A DNA stretch of 13,804 bases from the NCBI GenBank assembly GCA_038239195.1, contig JBBSEZ010000266.1, forward strand, positions 1 through 13,804. The letters are read 5' to 3'. Of this stretch, positions 1 through 7,631 are shown one piece after another; within the stretch, counting starts at the first letter, position 1; each line of letters starts with the position of its first letter. The stretch comes from JBBSEZ01 sp038239195 (lineage in GTDB: Bacteria > Planctomycetota > Planctomycetia > Gemmatales > Gemmataceae). The notes below the pieces were generated by a model. That model had not been told where the DNA came from, searched no databases, and saw only the letters and a list, made by a program, of their open reading frames with translations. A program made the translations under genes and the position numbers.

Positions 1-17
1 CCGCGACGCCGTCGCGG
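1..17. other. Perfect 7-bp-stem hairpin at the window edge
   Basis: CCGCGAC (1-7) and GTCGCGG (11-17) are exact reverse complements around a 3-base loop. No T-run follows, and the left side is cut by the window edge, so it may be longer. It could be the tail of a terminator for a gene to the left or simply a GC-rich palindrome. The rest of 18-155 shows no gene, RNA or repeat I can support. Confidence 0.4.
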
Positions 18-155
18 CCCCACGCAGCCGTTGTCACCCCCCCCTCGGGCGGTCGCGGTCGGGGCCGCCCGTTCAGCCACCCCATCCCGCGACCTTGCCG
101 TTTGGCGATGCCGGTGGCGGTCGCCTCGGGCTCGCCTGTCTCGCGCCCCAGCCCC

Positions 156-184
156 TTGTTCCGGGGACGGTGCCGTGTTACGAT
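156..184 (+). promoter_or_regulatory. Possible sigma-70-type promoter for the DUF1549/DUF1501 operon
   Basis: TTGTTC (156-161) and TACGAT (179-184) are separated by 17 bases. They match the -35 consensus at 3 of 6 and the -10 consensus at 4 of 6 positions. A start near 191 would give a leader of about 36 nt before the ATG at 227. The match is modest, but AT-rich hexamers with this spacing are scarce in such GC-rich DNA. Inference only. Confidence 0.35.
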
Positions 185-226
185 CCGTTGTTGAACGCCC
201 GAAGGCGAACGCGAGGGGGCCACTCC

Positions 227-2665
227 ATGCGCGGCAGGTTGTTCACCGTCCTCACCTTCTTGCTCTCTGCTTCCTGGGCGGCCTTCCCCGGTGCGGACGG
301 CCGCGCCGCCAGCCCTCCCCCGCCGGCCTCAATTCCTCCGTTCCACGTCAGCCCTGCGGCCATCGCCCTCGAGGGCCCCGAGTCCACCCAGCAACTCCTC
401 GTTCGCGCGAAGTCGTCCATCGACCTCACCCGCCTGGCCACTTACGAGGCGCTCGATGCGAAGATCGTCGCCGTGGACGCCCGGGGATTGGTCCAGCCCA
501 AGGCCGAAGGGCGAACCGTCCTCGTCGTCCGTCACGGCCGGGACCAGGTGCGCGTCGCGGTCGAGGTGCGCGGGCTGAAAGCGCCGGCGCCGGTCTCCTT
601 CGAGTCGGAGGTCGTGCCCATCCTGACCCGGGCGGGGTGCAACTCGGGCGGTTGCCACGGCAAGGCGGAAGGGAAGAACGGCTTCAAGTTGAGCGTGTTC
701 GGCTTCGACCCCGCGGCAGACCACCAGGCGCTGGTGATGGAGGCGCGCGGCCGGCGGACGTTCCCCAGCTCCCCCGAGAACAGCCTGATGCTGCGCAAGG
801 CCACGGGGCAGATCGCGCACCGGGGCGGCAAGCGGATGACGGCGGACAGCCTTCACTACCGGCACCTGCACCGATGGATCGAGGAAGGCGCCCGTTTCGG
901 CGCGGGGACGGCCTCCGTGACCGCTCTTGAAGTCGAGCCGCGGGAACAACTGCTCGGCTTCCAGGGGACACAGCAGTTGCGCGTGACGGCGCTCGACAGC
1001 GACGGAAAACGGCGCTGCGTCACCCTCGACGCGGAGTACCACTCGAACGCCGCCACGCTTGCCAAAGTCGATACTCGCGGCTGGGTGCAGGCCGGCACCG
1101 TCCCCGGCCAGGCCGCCATCCTGGTCCGCTATCTGGGGCACGTGACCGTCTGCCGGGTGACCGTGCCCCGGCCGGGCGTGCGCTTCGTCCGGCCGCCGGA
1201 AGCGAACTTCATCGACCGCCTCGCCTGGGACAACCTTGCCCGGCTGGGCATCCCTCCCAGCGACCTGGCCGACGACGCGACCTTCCTGCGCCGGGCGTTC
1301 CTCGACACCATCGGGGCCCTCCCGACCGCGGCGGAGGCGCGGGCGTTCCTGGCGGACAGGCGCGCCGACAAGCGCGCCCGGCTGATCGACCACTTGCTCG
1401 GGCGGCCCGAATACGCCGACTACTGGGCCATGCGCTGGGCCGACCTGCTCCGCGTCGATCGAGACACCATCACGCCCGCGGGGTCGGTGGCCATGACCCG
1501 CTGGTTGCGCCGCCAGTTCGCGGACAACCGACCCTACGACGAGATCGTCCGGGCCATCCTCACGGCGCGCGGCAACACGGCCGACGAGGGGCCGGCGGCC
1601 ATCTACAAGGCGCTGACGACGCCCGAAGAGATGAGTCGCTCGTTCAGCCAGCTATTCCTCGGCGTGCGCATCCAGTGCGCCCAGTGCCATCAACACCCCG
1701 CCGACCGTTGGGGCCAGGAGGATTACTACGCGCTGGCCGGCTTCTTCACCGGGATCGGGCGCAAGGCCCTGCCCGGGGCAACCGAGGCCATCTTCGCCAA
1801 GAAGGGCACCGAGTTGAACCATCCGCGCACGCGAAGGCCCGTCCCGGCCCGGGCCCTGGGGGCAGCGCCCGCCGACTTCGCCGACGCGCCCGACCGGCGG
1901 GCCGTCCTGGCCCGCTGGATGACGGCCCCCGACAATCCGTTCTTCTCTCGCGCGATCGCCAATCGGCTGTGGTCGCATTACTTCGGGCGCGGCCTGGTGG
2001 AGCCGATGGACGACATGCGCGCGACCAACCCGGCGACGAACGAGGCGCTGCTCGACGCGCTGGCCAAGCACGTGCGCGACTCGAAATACGACCTGAAAGC
2101 GTTTGCGCGCACGCTGCTGAATTCGAGGCTCTACCAGCTCGCCGGGCCGGCGCGGGCCGGCGCCCTCGACGAGCAGAACTTCTCGCACGCCATGCCCCGG
2201 GCCATCCCCGCCGAGGTGCTGCTCGACGCGATCTCCCAGGCGACCGGCGTTCCAGAAAAGTTCAACGGTTGGCCCCTGGGCTATCGGGCGGTCCAGGTCT
2301 GGGACAACCGGATGCCGTCGTACTTCTTCCGCATCTTCGGCCGGCCGGTCCGCGCCAGCGTCTGCGAATGCGAGCGGAGCAACGAGCCGAGCATCGCCCA
2401 GGCGCTGCACCTGATGAACTCCGAAGAGATCATGAGCAAGGTCCGGGCCCGCCAGGGGACCGCGCGGCGGCTGGCGCGGTCGGCCAAGGCGCCTCGCGAA
2501 ATCATCGACGAGCTCTACCTCGCTACGCTGTCGCGCTACCCGACCGCGAAGGAAAGGGCCCTCATGCTAAAGGCCTTTGCCGAGGCGGAAGGCGATCGCC
2601 AGGAGGCGGTGGAAGACGTCCTGTGGGCGCTGCTGAACACGCGCGGTTTTGTGTACAACCATTAG
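227..2665 (+). CDS. Exported DUF1549/DUF1553 (PSCyt2/PSD1) protein with Ig-like (Big_2-like) and cytochrome-like segments
   Basis: An 812-residue protein of a family abundant in planctomycetes; its biochemical role is not established, and a periplasmic redox or polysaccharide-related role is often suggested. Residues 1-27 look like a signal peptide. An Ig-like Big_2-type segment spans about 38-116. A cytochrome-like segment with CNSGGCHGK follows (Cys138, Cys143, His144; spacing CxxxxCH). A second Ig-like segment spans about 231-314. DUF1549 covers about 327-535 and includes a CAQCHQHP heme-type motif (Cys484, Cys487, His488). DUF1553 covers about 565-810 (FFSRAIANRLWSHYFGRG) and ends in the typical NTRGFVYNH. 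I chose the ATG at 227 because it begins the signal peptide and has GAGGGG (213-218) 8 bases upstream; the frame stays open further upstream without signal-like sequence. The DUF1501 gene follows after 57 bp, the usual partner. Family assignment is secure; true heme attachment is inferred. Confidence 0.93.
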   Translation: MRGRLFTVLTFLLSASWAAFPGADGRAASPPPPASIPPFHVSPAAIALEGPESTQQLLVRAKSSIDLTRLATYEALDAKIVAVDARGLVQPKAEGRTVLVVRHGRDQVRVAVEVRGLKAPAPVSFESEVVPILTRAGCNSGGCHGKAEGKNGFKLSVFGFDPAADHQALVMEARGRRTFPSSPENSLMLRKATGQIAHRGGKRMTADSLHYRHLHRWIEEGARFGAGTASVTALEVEPREQLLGFQGTQQLRVTALDSDGKRRCVTLDAEYHSNAATLAKVDTRGWVQAGTVPGQAAILVRYLGHVTVCRVTVPRPGVRFVRPPEANFIDRLAWDNLARLGIPPSDLADDATFLRRAFLDTIGALPTAAEARAFLADRRADKRARLIDHLLGRPEYADYWAMRWADLLRVDRDTITPAGSVAMTRWLRRQFADNRPYDEIVRAILTARGNTADEGPAAIYKALTTPEEMSRSFSQLFLGVRIQCAQCHQHPADRWGQEDYYALAGFFTGIGRKALPGATEAIFAKKGTELNHPRTRRPVPARALGAAPADFADAPDRRAVLARWMTAPDNPFFSRAIANRLWSHYFGRGLVEPMDDMRATNPATNEALLDALAKHVRDSKYDLKAFARTLLNSRLYQLAGPARAGALDEQNFSHAMPRAIPAEVLLDAISQATGVPEKFNGWPLGYRAVQVWDNRMPSYFFRIFGRPVRASVCECERSNEPSIAQALHLMNSEEIMSKVRARQGTARRLARSAKAPREIIDELYLATLSRYPTAKERALMLKAFAEAEGDRQEAVEDVLWALLNTRGFVYNH

Positions 2666-2670
2666 GGCCC

Positions 2671-2688
2671 GCGAAACGACAAGCAAGA
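2671..2688 (+). repeat. 18-bp intergenic repeat, copy 1
   Basis: GCGAAACGACAAGCAAGA lies between the DUF1549 and DUF1501 genes. It differs at one position from the copy at 12319-12336, which is also intergenic. Here it is bracketed by GGCCC (2666-2670) and GGGCC (2690-2694), and the other copy is also bracketed by GGCC. Function unknown; it may be a dispersed genomic repeat or a regulatory site. Confidence 0.6.
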
Positions 2689-2722
2689 AGGGCCTGGCTC
2701 CTGGTTCCTGAGGGCAAACACC

Positions 2723-4066
2723 ATGCTGATCCCATTCGGCAACGGCCGGCGGAAGACCTGCGACGGCATCACGCGCCGGCAGGCGTTGCGGATCGGGGCG
2801 TCGGGGCTCCTCGGAGGGCTGACCTTGCCCTCCCTGCTGGAGTGGCAGGCCCGGGCGGCGACCGCGAAGCCGGCCAAGGCGCAGGCGTGCATCTTCATCT
2901 TCCTGGAGGGCGGCCCCAGCCACATCGACACGTGGGACTTGAAGCCCGACGCTCCCGCCGAGATTCGCGGGCCGTTCAAGCCGATCCGCACCAACGTCCC
3001 GGGCACGATGATCGGCGAGCACCTGCCCCTGTGTGCCCGGATCGCGAACAAGTACACCATCGTGCGCAGCCACAGCCACAACGACAACGGGCACAACACC
3101 GGCTACCACTACGTGATGACCGGCTACAAGGCCGATTTCCCCGACGGGAACACGCGCCTCCCCAACAATCACCTCTACCCGTCGATCGGGTCGATCGTGT
3201 CCCGCGAGCTGGGGCCGCGGCGGAACCTGCCTGCCTACGTGAACGTGCCGCACGTGATGGCCGGTGGGGGCGCCGGGTTCTACGGCTCCGAGCACGCGCC
3301 GTTCGTCATCGAGTCCAGCCCCGCGCAGGCGGATTTCGAGGTCAAGGACCTGCGCCCGCTCGACGGGATCAGCCCCGCGCGGCGAGATCGGCGCCGCCGG
3401 CTGCTGGCCGAGGTCGAGAAGCTCGAAGCGGAAGGGGCCCCGCAGGGAAGGGCGCGGGCGATGTCCACCTATTACCAGAGGGCGCGAGACCTGATGGCCT
3501 CGAAAGAGGCCCTGAAGGCGTTCGACATGCGCGCCGAGCCCGCGGCGGTCCGCAACGCGTACGGCTACACGGACCTGGGGCAATGCGCGCTGCTCGCCCG
3601 CCGGCTAGTCGAGGCGGGCTGTCGGTTCGTCGGGATCGACCACAGCGGTTGGGACCACCATTCCACGATCTTCCCGAGCCTCCAGAAAGACATGCTCCCC
3701 CACGTCGATAGGGCGTACAGCGCCCTGCTCAACGATCTGGAGCAGCGCGGGATGTTGGAGAGCACGCTGGTCGTGATGATGGGCGAGATGGGCCGGACGC
3801 CGGGCATCAACGCCGCGGCCGGGCGCGATCACTGGTCGCAAGCGCAGAGCGTGCTGTTCGCGGGCGGGGGCGTCAAGCCGGGGCGCGTCATCGGGGCAAC
3901 CGACAAGAAGGCGTCGGCGCCCACGGCCGACCCGGTCAGCGTGGAAGACGTCCTCCGCACCCTGTTCCAGCAAATGGGGGTCGATACGACGAAGAGCTAT
4001 GACACGCCCCTGGGCCGGCCCGTGCCGATCGTCGATGGGGGGCGCATCATTCCCGGGCTGGTGTAG
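2723..4066 (+). CDS. DUF1501 protein (sulfatase/alkaline-phosphatase-superfamily-like), Tat-exported
   Basis: A 447-residue protein. The N-terminus carries a twin-arginine signal: TRRQALRIG at 17-25 (Arg18-Arg19) followed by a hydrophobic stretch to about residue 38, so folded export through Tat is expected. DUF1501 proteins are related to the alkaline phosphatase/sulfatase fold. Metal-type motifs are visible in order: GGPSHIDTWD (63-72), the His-rich HSHNDNGHNTGYH (117-129), GIDHSGWDHH (304-313), GEMGRTP (354-360) and GRDHW (367-371). The substrate is unknown. TGAGGG (2709-2714) lies 8 bases before the ATG. It sits 57 bp behind the DUF1549/DUF1553 gene, a pairing repeated many times in planctomycete genomes, and was probably transcribed with it. 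Length is normal and no key region looks missing. Confidence 0.93.
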   Translation: MLIPFGNGRRKTCDGITRRQALRIGASGLLGGLTLPSLLEWQARAATAKPAKAQACIFIFLEGGPSHIDTWDLKPDAPAEIRGPFKPIRTNVPGTMIGEHLPLCARIANKYTIVRSHSHNDNGHNTGYHYVMTGYKADFPDGNTRLPNNHLYPSIGSIVSRELGPRRNLPAYVNVPHVMAGGGAGFYGSEHAPFVIESSPAQADFEVKDLRPLDGISPARRDRRRRLLAEVEKLEAEGAPQGRARAMSTYYQRARDLMASKEALKAFDMRAEPAAVRNAYGYTDLGQCALLARRLVEAGCRFVGIDHSGWDHHSTIFPSLQKDMLPHVDRAYSALLNDLEQRGMLESTLVVMMGEMGRTPGINAAAGRDHWSQAQSVLFAGGGVKPGRVIGATDKKASAPTADPVSVEDVLRTLFQQMGVDTTKSYDTPLGRPVPIVDGGRIIPGLV

Positions 4067-4070
4067 GTGC

Positions 4071-4113
4071 CGCGAGCCGAGCTTGGCCTACCCGATTCTC
4101 TCGCGAGCCGAGC
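4071..4113 (+). repeat. 12-bp direct repeat in the DUF1501-MFS gap
   Basis: CGCGAGCCGAGC occurs at 4071-4082 and again at 4102-4113, 31 bases apart. The second copy ends two bases before the transporter ATG. It occupies the place where a Shine-Dalgarno sequence would be expected. Meaning unknown. Confidence 0.6.
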
Positions 4114-4115
4114 CG

Positions 4116-5444
4116 ATGACGCCACCTTCTGACAAGGGCGTGGGTGCCGAGGCCACCCGCGTGCTCCCGGGCCGTGGGGCCGCGATCGAGGCGACCGTCG
4201 CCAGCACCGTCGGCACCACGATCGAATGGTACGACTTCTTTCTCTACGGGATCGCGGCCGCCCTCGTCTTCCCCTCGTTGTTCTTTCCTTCCTACGATCC
4301 GTTCGTCGGCCGGGTGCTGGCTTTTGGCACGTTCACCGTCGGCTTCGTGGCCCGGCCGCTGGGCGGGGCCTTTTTCGGCTACCTGGGCGACCGCCTGGGG
4401 AGGAAATCGGCGCTGGTGTCCACGCTGTTGCTCATGGGCGTCAGCACCGTTCTGATCGGCGCGCTGCCCACCTACGAGCAAATCGGCGTCGCGGCCCCGA
4501 TCGCGTTGACGCTGCTGCGCTTCCTTCAGGGGCTGGGCGTGGGCGGCGAGTGGGGCGGGGCGGTGCTGCTGACGGTGGAATTCGGGCACCGCGGCAAGCG
4601 CGGCTTCTACGCGAGTTGGCCCCAGGCCGGCGTGCCGTTGGGGCTCTTGCTCTCGACCGGAGTGGTGGCGTGGTTCGAGTGGCGGCTGGGGGAGCAGGAG
4701 TTTCTCGCCTGGGGCTGGCGGGCGCCTTTCTACCTGAGCGGCTTGCTGATCGCCGTCGGCCTGCTCATCCGCGCACGCATTCGGGAGACGCCCCTGTTCC
4801 TCGAGCTCCAGAGAACGAACCAGGTCGCCCGCGCTCCCCTTTCCGAGGTCATCGCCGGTCACTGGCGCGTGATCCTGCTCGTGGCCGGCTCTCGCATCGC
4901 CGAGCAATCGTGCTTCTACCTCTTCACCACCTACGCGGTTGCCTACAACAAGGACGTGCTGCACGTCCCCGGCCAGATCGTGTTTCTGGGCGTCAACCTG
5001 GCGGCCGGCCTCGAGTTCTTCACGATCCCGTTGTTTGGCATGCTCTCCGACCGCCTGACGCGGCGGCTCACCTACGTGCTGGGCTGCGCGTTTCTGGCCG
5101 CCTTCGCCTTCCCCTATTTCCTGCTGCTCGATACCCGAAATCCGACGGCGGTGGTGCTGGCCATCGTCCTCTCGCTGGCGATCGGCCACGCCATGCTCTA
5201 CAGCGTTCAGGCATCGCTCATTCCAGAGCTGTTCAGCACGCGCCTGCGCTACACGGGCGCGTCGCTGGGTTATCAGCTCGCCTCTCCCGTGGCCGGGGGC
5301 CTGGCGCCGCTGATCGCCGTGAGCCTGGTGCAGGCGTTCCCCGGGCAGTACTGGCCCCTGGCGACGTACGTCGTGGTCATTTCCGTGCTTTCCCTGCTGT
5401 GCGTGCAGAGGCTGGCGGAAACGTCGGGGAAGGAGCTGAGCTGA
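4116..5444 (+). CDS. MFS transporter, metabolite:H+ symporter (MHS/ProP/ShiA-like) family
   Basis: A 442-residue inner-membrane transporter with about 12 hydrophobic segments. The family signature is clear: TTIEWYDFFLYG (34-45) in the first helix, GYLGDRLGRK (88-97) in the loop between helices 2 and 3, and RFLQGLGVGGEWGGA (135-149) with the following ASWPQAGVPLG. The half-repeat of the loop motif is GMLSDRLTRR (308-317). MHS members couple uptake of small organic acids or osmolytes (citrate, alpha-ketoglutarate, shikimate, proline/betaine) to protons; the substrate here cannot be told. The ATG at 4116 gives a short hydrophilic N-terminus of normal size, but there is no good Shine-Dalgarno sequence, so the start is less sure than the family. 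It lies 49 bp after the DUF1501 stop on the same strand, and read-through from that operon is likely. An in-frame opening extends upstream into the DUF1501 gene but encodes nothing family-like. Confidence 0.88.
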   Translation: MTPPSDKGVGAEATRVLPGRGAAIEATVASTVGTTIEWYDFFLYGIAAALVFPSLFFPSYDPFVGRVLAFGTFTVGFVARPLGGAFFGYLGDRLGRKSALVSTLLLMGVSTVLIGALPTYEQIGVAAPIALTLLRFLQGLGVGGEWGGAVLLTVEFGHRGKRGFYASWPQAGVPLGLLLSTGVVAWFEWRLGEQEFLAWGWRAPFYLSGLLIAVGLLIRARIRETPLFLELQRTNQVARAPLSEVIAGHWRVILLVAGSRIAEQSCFYLFTTYAVAYNKDVLHVPGQIVFLGVNLAAGLEFFTIPLFGMLSDRLTRRLTYVLGCAFLAAFAFPYFLLLDTRNPTAVVLAIVLSLAIGHAMLYSVQASLIPELFSTRLRYTGASLGYQLASPVAGGLAPLIAVSLVQAFPGQYWPLATYVVVISVLSLLCVQRLAETSGKELS

Positions 5445-5462
5445 CCTTCTGGCGAATGCGCT

Positions 5463-5486
5463 GCCGCGGAAAGAGCTCCTTTCGGC
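5463..5486. terminator. Possible bidirectional hairpin between convergent genes
   Basis: GAAAG (5469-5473) pairs with CTTTC (5479-5483) around AGCTC, and GCC (5463-5465) can extend onto GGC (5484-5486) over a 3-base bulge. It sits in the 42-bp gap between the transporter stop (plus) and the receiver stop (minus). There is no T-run and the stem is short, so support is weak. Confidence 0.3.
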
Positions 5487-5867
5487 TCACGCCGTGGCCG
5501 GGCGCAGGCCGAGGACGACCTCGACGAGTCGCGCCGGTTCGACCGGCTTGACGAGGTGCTCCTCGAAGCCGACGTTGTGGGTGCTGTGTTGCGCGTTGAT
5601 GTCCCACAGGCCCGTCAGGGCGATGCAGCGCGGGGGCCGCTCGCCCCCCTGCTCGCGTAACCGGCTCGCCAGTTCGGTGCCGTCCATGCCCGGCATCATC
5701 AAGTCGATCACGCAGACGTCCGGCTCGAACTCCTTCGCGGCGACCAGGGCCGCCGGGCCGTCGTGGCAGATGCGCACCTCGCAGCCAGCCTTTTCGAGCA
5801 GGAGGCCGACGGAGCTGGCCATTTCCCGATTGTCGTCCACGCACAGGACTTTCGTCGCACTGGACAT
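5487..5867 (-). CDS. Stand-alone response regulator receiver (CheY-like)
   Basis: A 126-residue protein made only of a receiver domain, with no output domain, so it must act through a partner as CheY-type or phosphorelay proteins do. The acidic pocket is Asp11-Asp12 (CVDDNRE) and the phospho-acceptor is Asp55 (CVIDLMMPGMDG). The conserved Thr is Thr85 (ALTG) and the conserved Lys is Lys107 in VKPVE. All catalytic positions are intact. I set the start at 5867 because AGGAG (5878-5874) lies 6 bases upstream; the frame is open for 19 more codons but the extra residues have no receiver character. The gene lies about 109 bp downstream of the coiled-coil membrane protein gene on the same strand. 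The gap is filled by a long inverted repeat. No histidine kinase is in the window. Confidence 0.92.
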   Translation of the reverse strand: MSSATKVLCVDDNREMASSVGLLLEKAGCEVRICHDGPAALVAAKEFEPDVCVIDLMMPGMDGTELASRLREQGGERPPRCIALTGLWDINAQHSTHNVGFEEHLVKPVEPARLVEVVLGLRPATA

Positions 5868-5873
5868 CGCTCT

Positions 5874-5878
5874 CTCCT
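5874..5878 (-). promoter_or_regulatory. Ribosome binding site fixing the receiver start
   Basis: AGGAG on the minus strand, 6 bases before the ATG at 5867. It favours this start over the longer upstream reading. Confidence 0.75.
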
Positions 5879-5884
5879 TATGCC

Positions 5885-5973
5885 TGGAACGTCCCCACCA
5901 CTCGACGGCGGAAAGACGTTGCAAGTTTCGTTCCGCGAGCCCACGAACAACCCCAACGCAGGGGGACGTTCCA
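5885..5973. repeat. Perfect 12-bp inverted repeat spanning the gap upstream of the receiver gene
   Basis: TGGAACGTCCCC (5885-5896) and GGGGACGTTCCA (5962-5973) are exact reverse complements with 65 bases between. One arm starts 3 bases after the stop of the coiled-coil protein gene and the other ends about 6 bases before the receiver Shine-Dalgarno sequence. Each arm is itself nearly palindromic (GGAACGTCCC), so they could be two operator half-pairs, or in RNA the arms of a large hairpin controlling the downstream gene. Shorter inner pairings (CGTTG with CAACG) are also possible. Confidence 0.65.
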
Positions 5974-5976
5974 CCC

Positions 5977-7335
5977 TTACATGAGCTGCGTCAGGTAGAC
6001 GTAGCCGCCGATGCCTAGCGCGCCGACGCCCGCGGTGCTGGCCAGGGCCCACAGCGCGCTCTTCTGCCGCACCGCCAGCGCGAAGGTCGCGATCGTGACG
6101 CCGGCCTGAGCGGCGAGCATGCCGTAGAAGAACATCTCGCTGCTCTTGATGTGCCCGTCGGAAACCAGGGCGCTCTTGCGGACGCGCAGCTCGTACAGGA
6201 TCGCCGTCCCCTGATTGTAGCGCGCCTCCCGCTCGTAGCGGCGGAAATTGTAGTCGAGCTGGGCGATCGTGAAGCTGTTGACGATCTGCTTGGCCAAGCG
6301 GTTGAGGTCGTCCGCCCGTTGGACCAGGGAACGGGCCTCGTTCGCCGGGGCGGAAATGGGAGGCGCCGCCGCGGCCCTGCGCCGGGGCGATTTGTCCGCT
6401 CCGCCAACCCCGGCGCGCAAAAACTCCCGCGCCTCGCGGTCGAGCTCGCCGCACAGCACCAGTTGCTGCTTCAGCAGCCCCTCGAGGTTGCGGTAGACCG
6501 TCTCCTTCGGCCCGCTCAGGTCCTCGAAGCGCTTGGCCCGCTTGTCGGCGAGGTCGATGGCCTCGACGAGCTGGGCATCGCTGATCGGCTTGAGCGTCCT
6601 CTGGACCTCCTTCTCCCATTCCTGCTTGCTCTCGAACTCGACCAACTTCTTCTTGCCGCCCTCCTCGACCGCCTTGCGCTTGCGCACGACCACGTCGTTG
6701 GCCTGCGGGATGGCGGGGCTCGCCTTCTCCGCCTCGTTGAGGACAATGAGGATCGGGTTTTTATTCGGCTCTTCGTCCGGCAGCTCCCGCGCGTTCAGGT
6801 AAGAAAACGCCTTCTCCTTCTCGGCCTTCTTGAGCTCCGCCGCCATCTGCTTCTGGAGGCCCCGGGCCCGCTGGAGTTGTTTGTCCAGGCGGCCCGCCAG
6901 CTTCTCGGCGCGCTTCTTCCCGGCGGCGTCGCCCTCCCCCGCGCTGGTCAGCGAGCGGGCCTGGCCGCTGGCCTCCAGCAGGGCCGCCACCAGCCGGCCG
7001 GCGAAGTCGAGCAGGTCTTCTGGGCCCGTGGGCACCTCACCGAAGTTGGCCCGCAGGGTCAGGATCGCCATCGACAGCATGGTGCCACGCTGGCGCTTGG
7101 CCTGGAAAAAGGCCCACTGGCTCCCCGCCTTCGATTCGTTCTGCGCCGCCACGGCGCGGTGGTACTGGGCCTTGGTCATCTGCCCCGACGACTGCCCCGC
7201 CAGCAGCGTGGCCAGGATCGTCAAGAGGATGGGCGTGGCCGTCAGGATCGTCTCCCAGAGCGTTTTCTTCATGGCGGACGGTTCCGCGGCGGGCGCCCCC
7301 GGTGCGGGCGGCGGGGGCTGGACGTCGCTCGGCAT
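5977..7335 (-). CDS. Membrane-anchored coiled-coil protein of unknown function, DUF4337-like ends
   Basis: A 452-residue protein I do not recognise as a named enzyme. After a Pro/Ala-rich N-terminus (5-20) comes one hydrophobic helix (about 27-47, ETILTATPILLTILATLLAG). It is followed by a motif like DUF4337 proteins: a small-residue stretch, then SQWAFFQAKRQRG. Residues about 120-340 are highly charged (Lys/Glu/Ala-rich) and predicted helical or coiled coil. A low-complexity Arg/Ala/Pro linker follows near 350. Two hydrophobic segments close the protein (about 402-422 and 427-448). No catalytic motif is visible. The start is set by AAGGAGG (7350-7344), 8 bases before the ATG; an upstream in-frame ATG at 7461 falls before the likely promoter. 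The large central domain probably protrudes from the membrane. Its neighbour downstream is a lone receiver, suggesting but not proving a signalling link. DUF4337 resemblance is by eye only. Confidence 0.78.
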   Translation of the reverse strand: MPSDVQPPPPAPGAPAAEPSAMKKTLWETILTATPILLTILATLLAGQSSGQMTKAQYHRAVAAQNESKAGSQWAFFQAKRQRGTMLSMAILTLRANFGEVPTGPEDLLDFAGRLVAALLEASGQARSLTSAGEGDAAGKKRAEKLAGRLDKQLQRARGLQKQMAAELKKAEKEKAFSYLNARELPDEEPNKNPILIVLNEAEKASPAIPQANDVVVRKRKAVEEGGKKKLVEFESKQEWEKEVQRTLKPISDAQLVEAIDLADKRAKRFEDLSGPKETVYRNLEGLLKQQLVLCGELDREAREFLRAGVGGADKSPRRRAAAAPPISAPANEARSLVQRADDLNRLAKQIVNSFTIAQLDYNFRRYEREARYNQGTAILYELRVRKSALVSDGHIKSSEMFFYGMLAAQAGVTIATFALAVRQKSALWALASTAGVGALGIGGYVYLTQLM

Positions 7336-7436
7336 GGCGCGGTCCTCCTTCGGTCGGTTGGGTGAAGGCACTCGGCGGTCGGCGGGCGCTCGGCGGACGG
7401 GAGAGAAAGGGCCCGCGGCTTGCTGCGTTGGTGAAC

Positions 7437-7466
7437 ATGATAAGCGGGCGGCGCGGCGCATGCCAG
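7437..7466 (-). promoter_or_regulatory. Possible promoter of the coiled-coil membrane protein gene
   Basis: On the minus strand CTGGCA (7466-7461; 4 of 6 to the -35 consensus) is followed after 18 bases by TATCAT (7442-7437; 5 of 6 to the -10 consensus). Transcription would begin near 7430 and leave a leader of about 95 nt before the ATG at 7335. It is the most AT-rich spot in the gap. Confidence 0.42.
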
Positions 7467-7617
7467 CCCCCGGGCCGGGTTTCTCGAAAGGCCCGCGCCT
7501 TACGTGGAGGTCAAGGGCGCTGCTCGCCCAGCATCGAGCGGCGAACTTCGCGGGCCCGCTGTCCTGGCGGCGCTGGGCCGTGAGGCCCTGGAGCGCGCCA
7601 TCGCGCAGGCATCCGGG

Positions 7618-7631
7618 CCCCTGCGCAGGGG
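7618..7631. repeat. 14-bp perfect palindrome downstream of the PaiB-like gene
   Basis: CCCCTGCGCAGGGG begins 13 bases past the PaiB-like stop on the minus strand. As RNA it would make a 5-bp stem with a GCGC loop, with no following U-run. It could be a weak terminator or a dimeric protein-binding site. Confidence 0.4.

Noticed and set aside
329..1393. 354-codon minus-strand frame opposite the DUF1549 gene
   Set aside because: No ribosome site, no domain, and opposite a strong gene.
1675..3711. 678-codon plus-strand frame across the DUF1549 and DUF1501 genes
   Set aside because: It crosses two recognised genes in a different frame and has low-complexity Arg/Ala/Pro composition, so it is a shadow.
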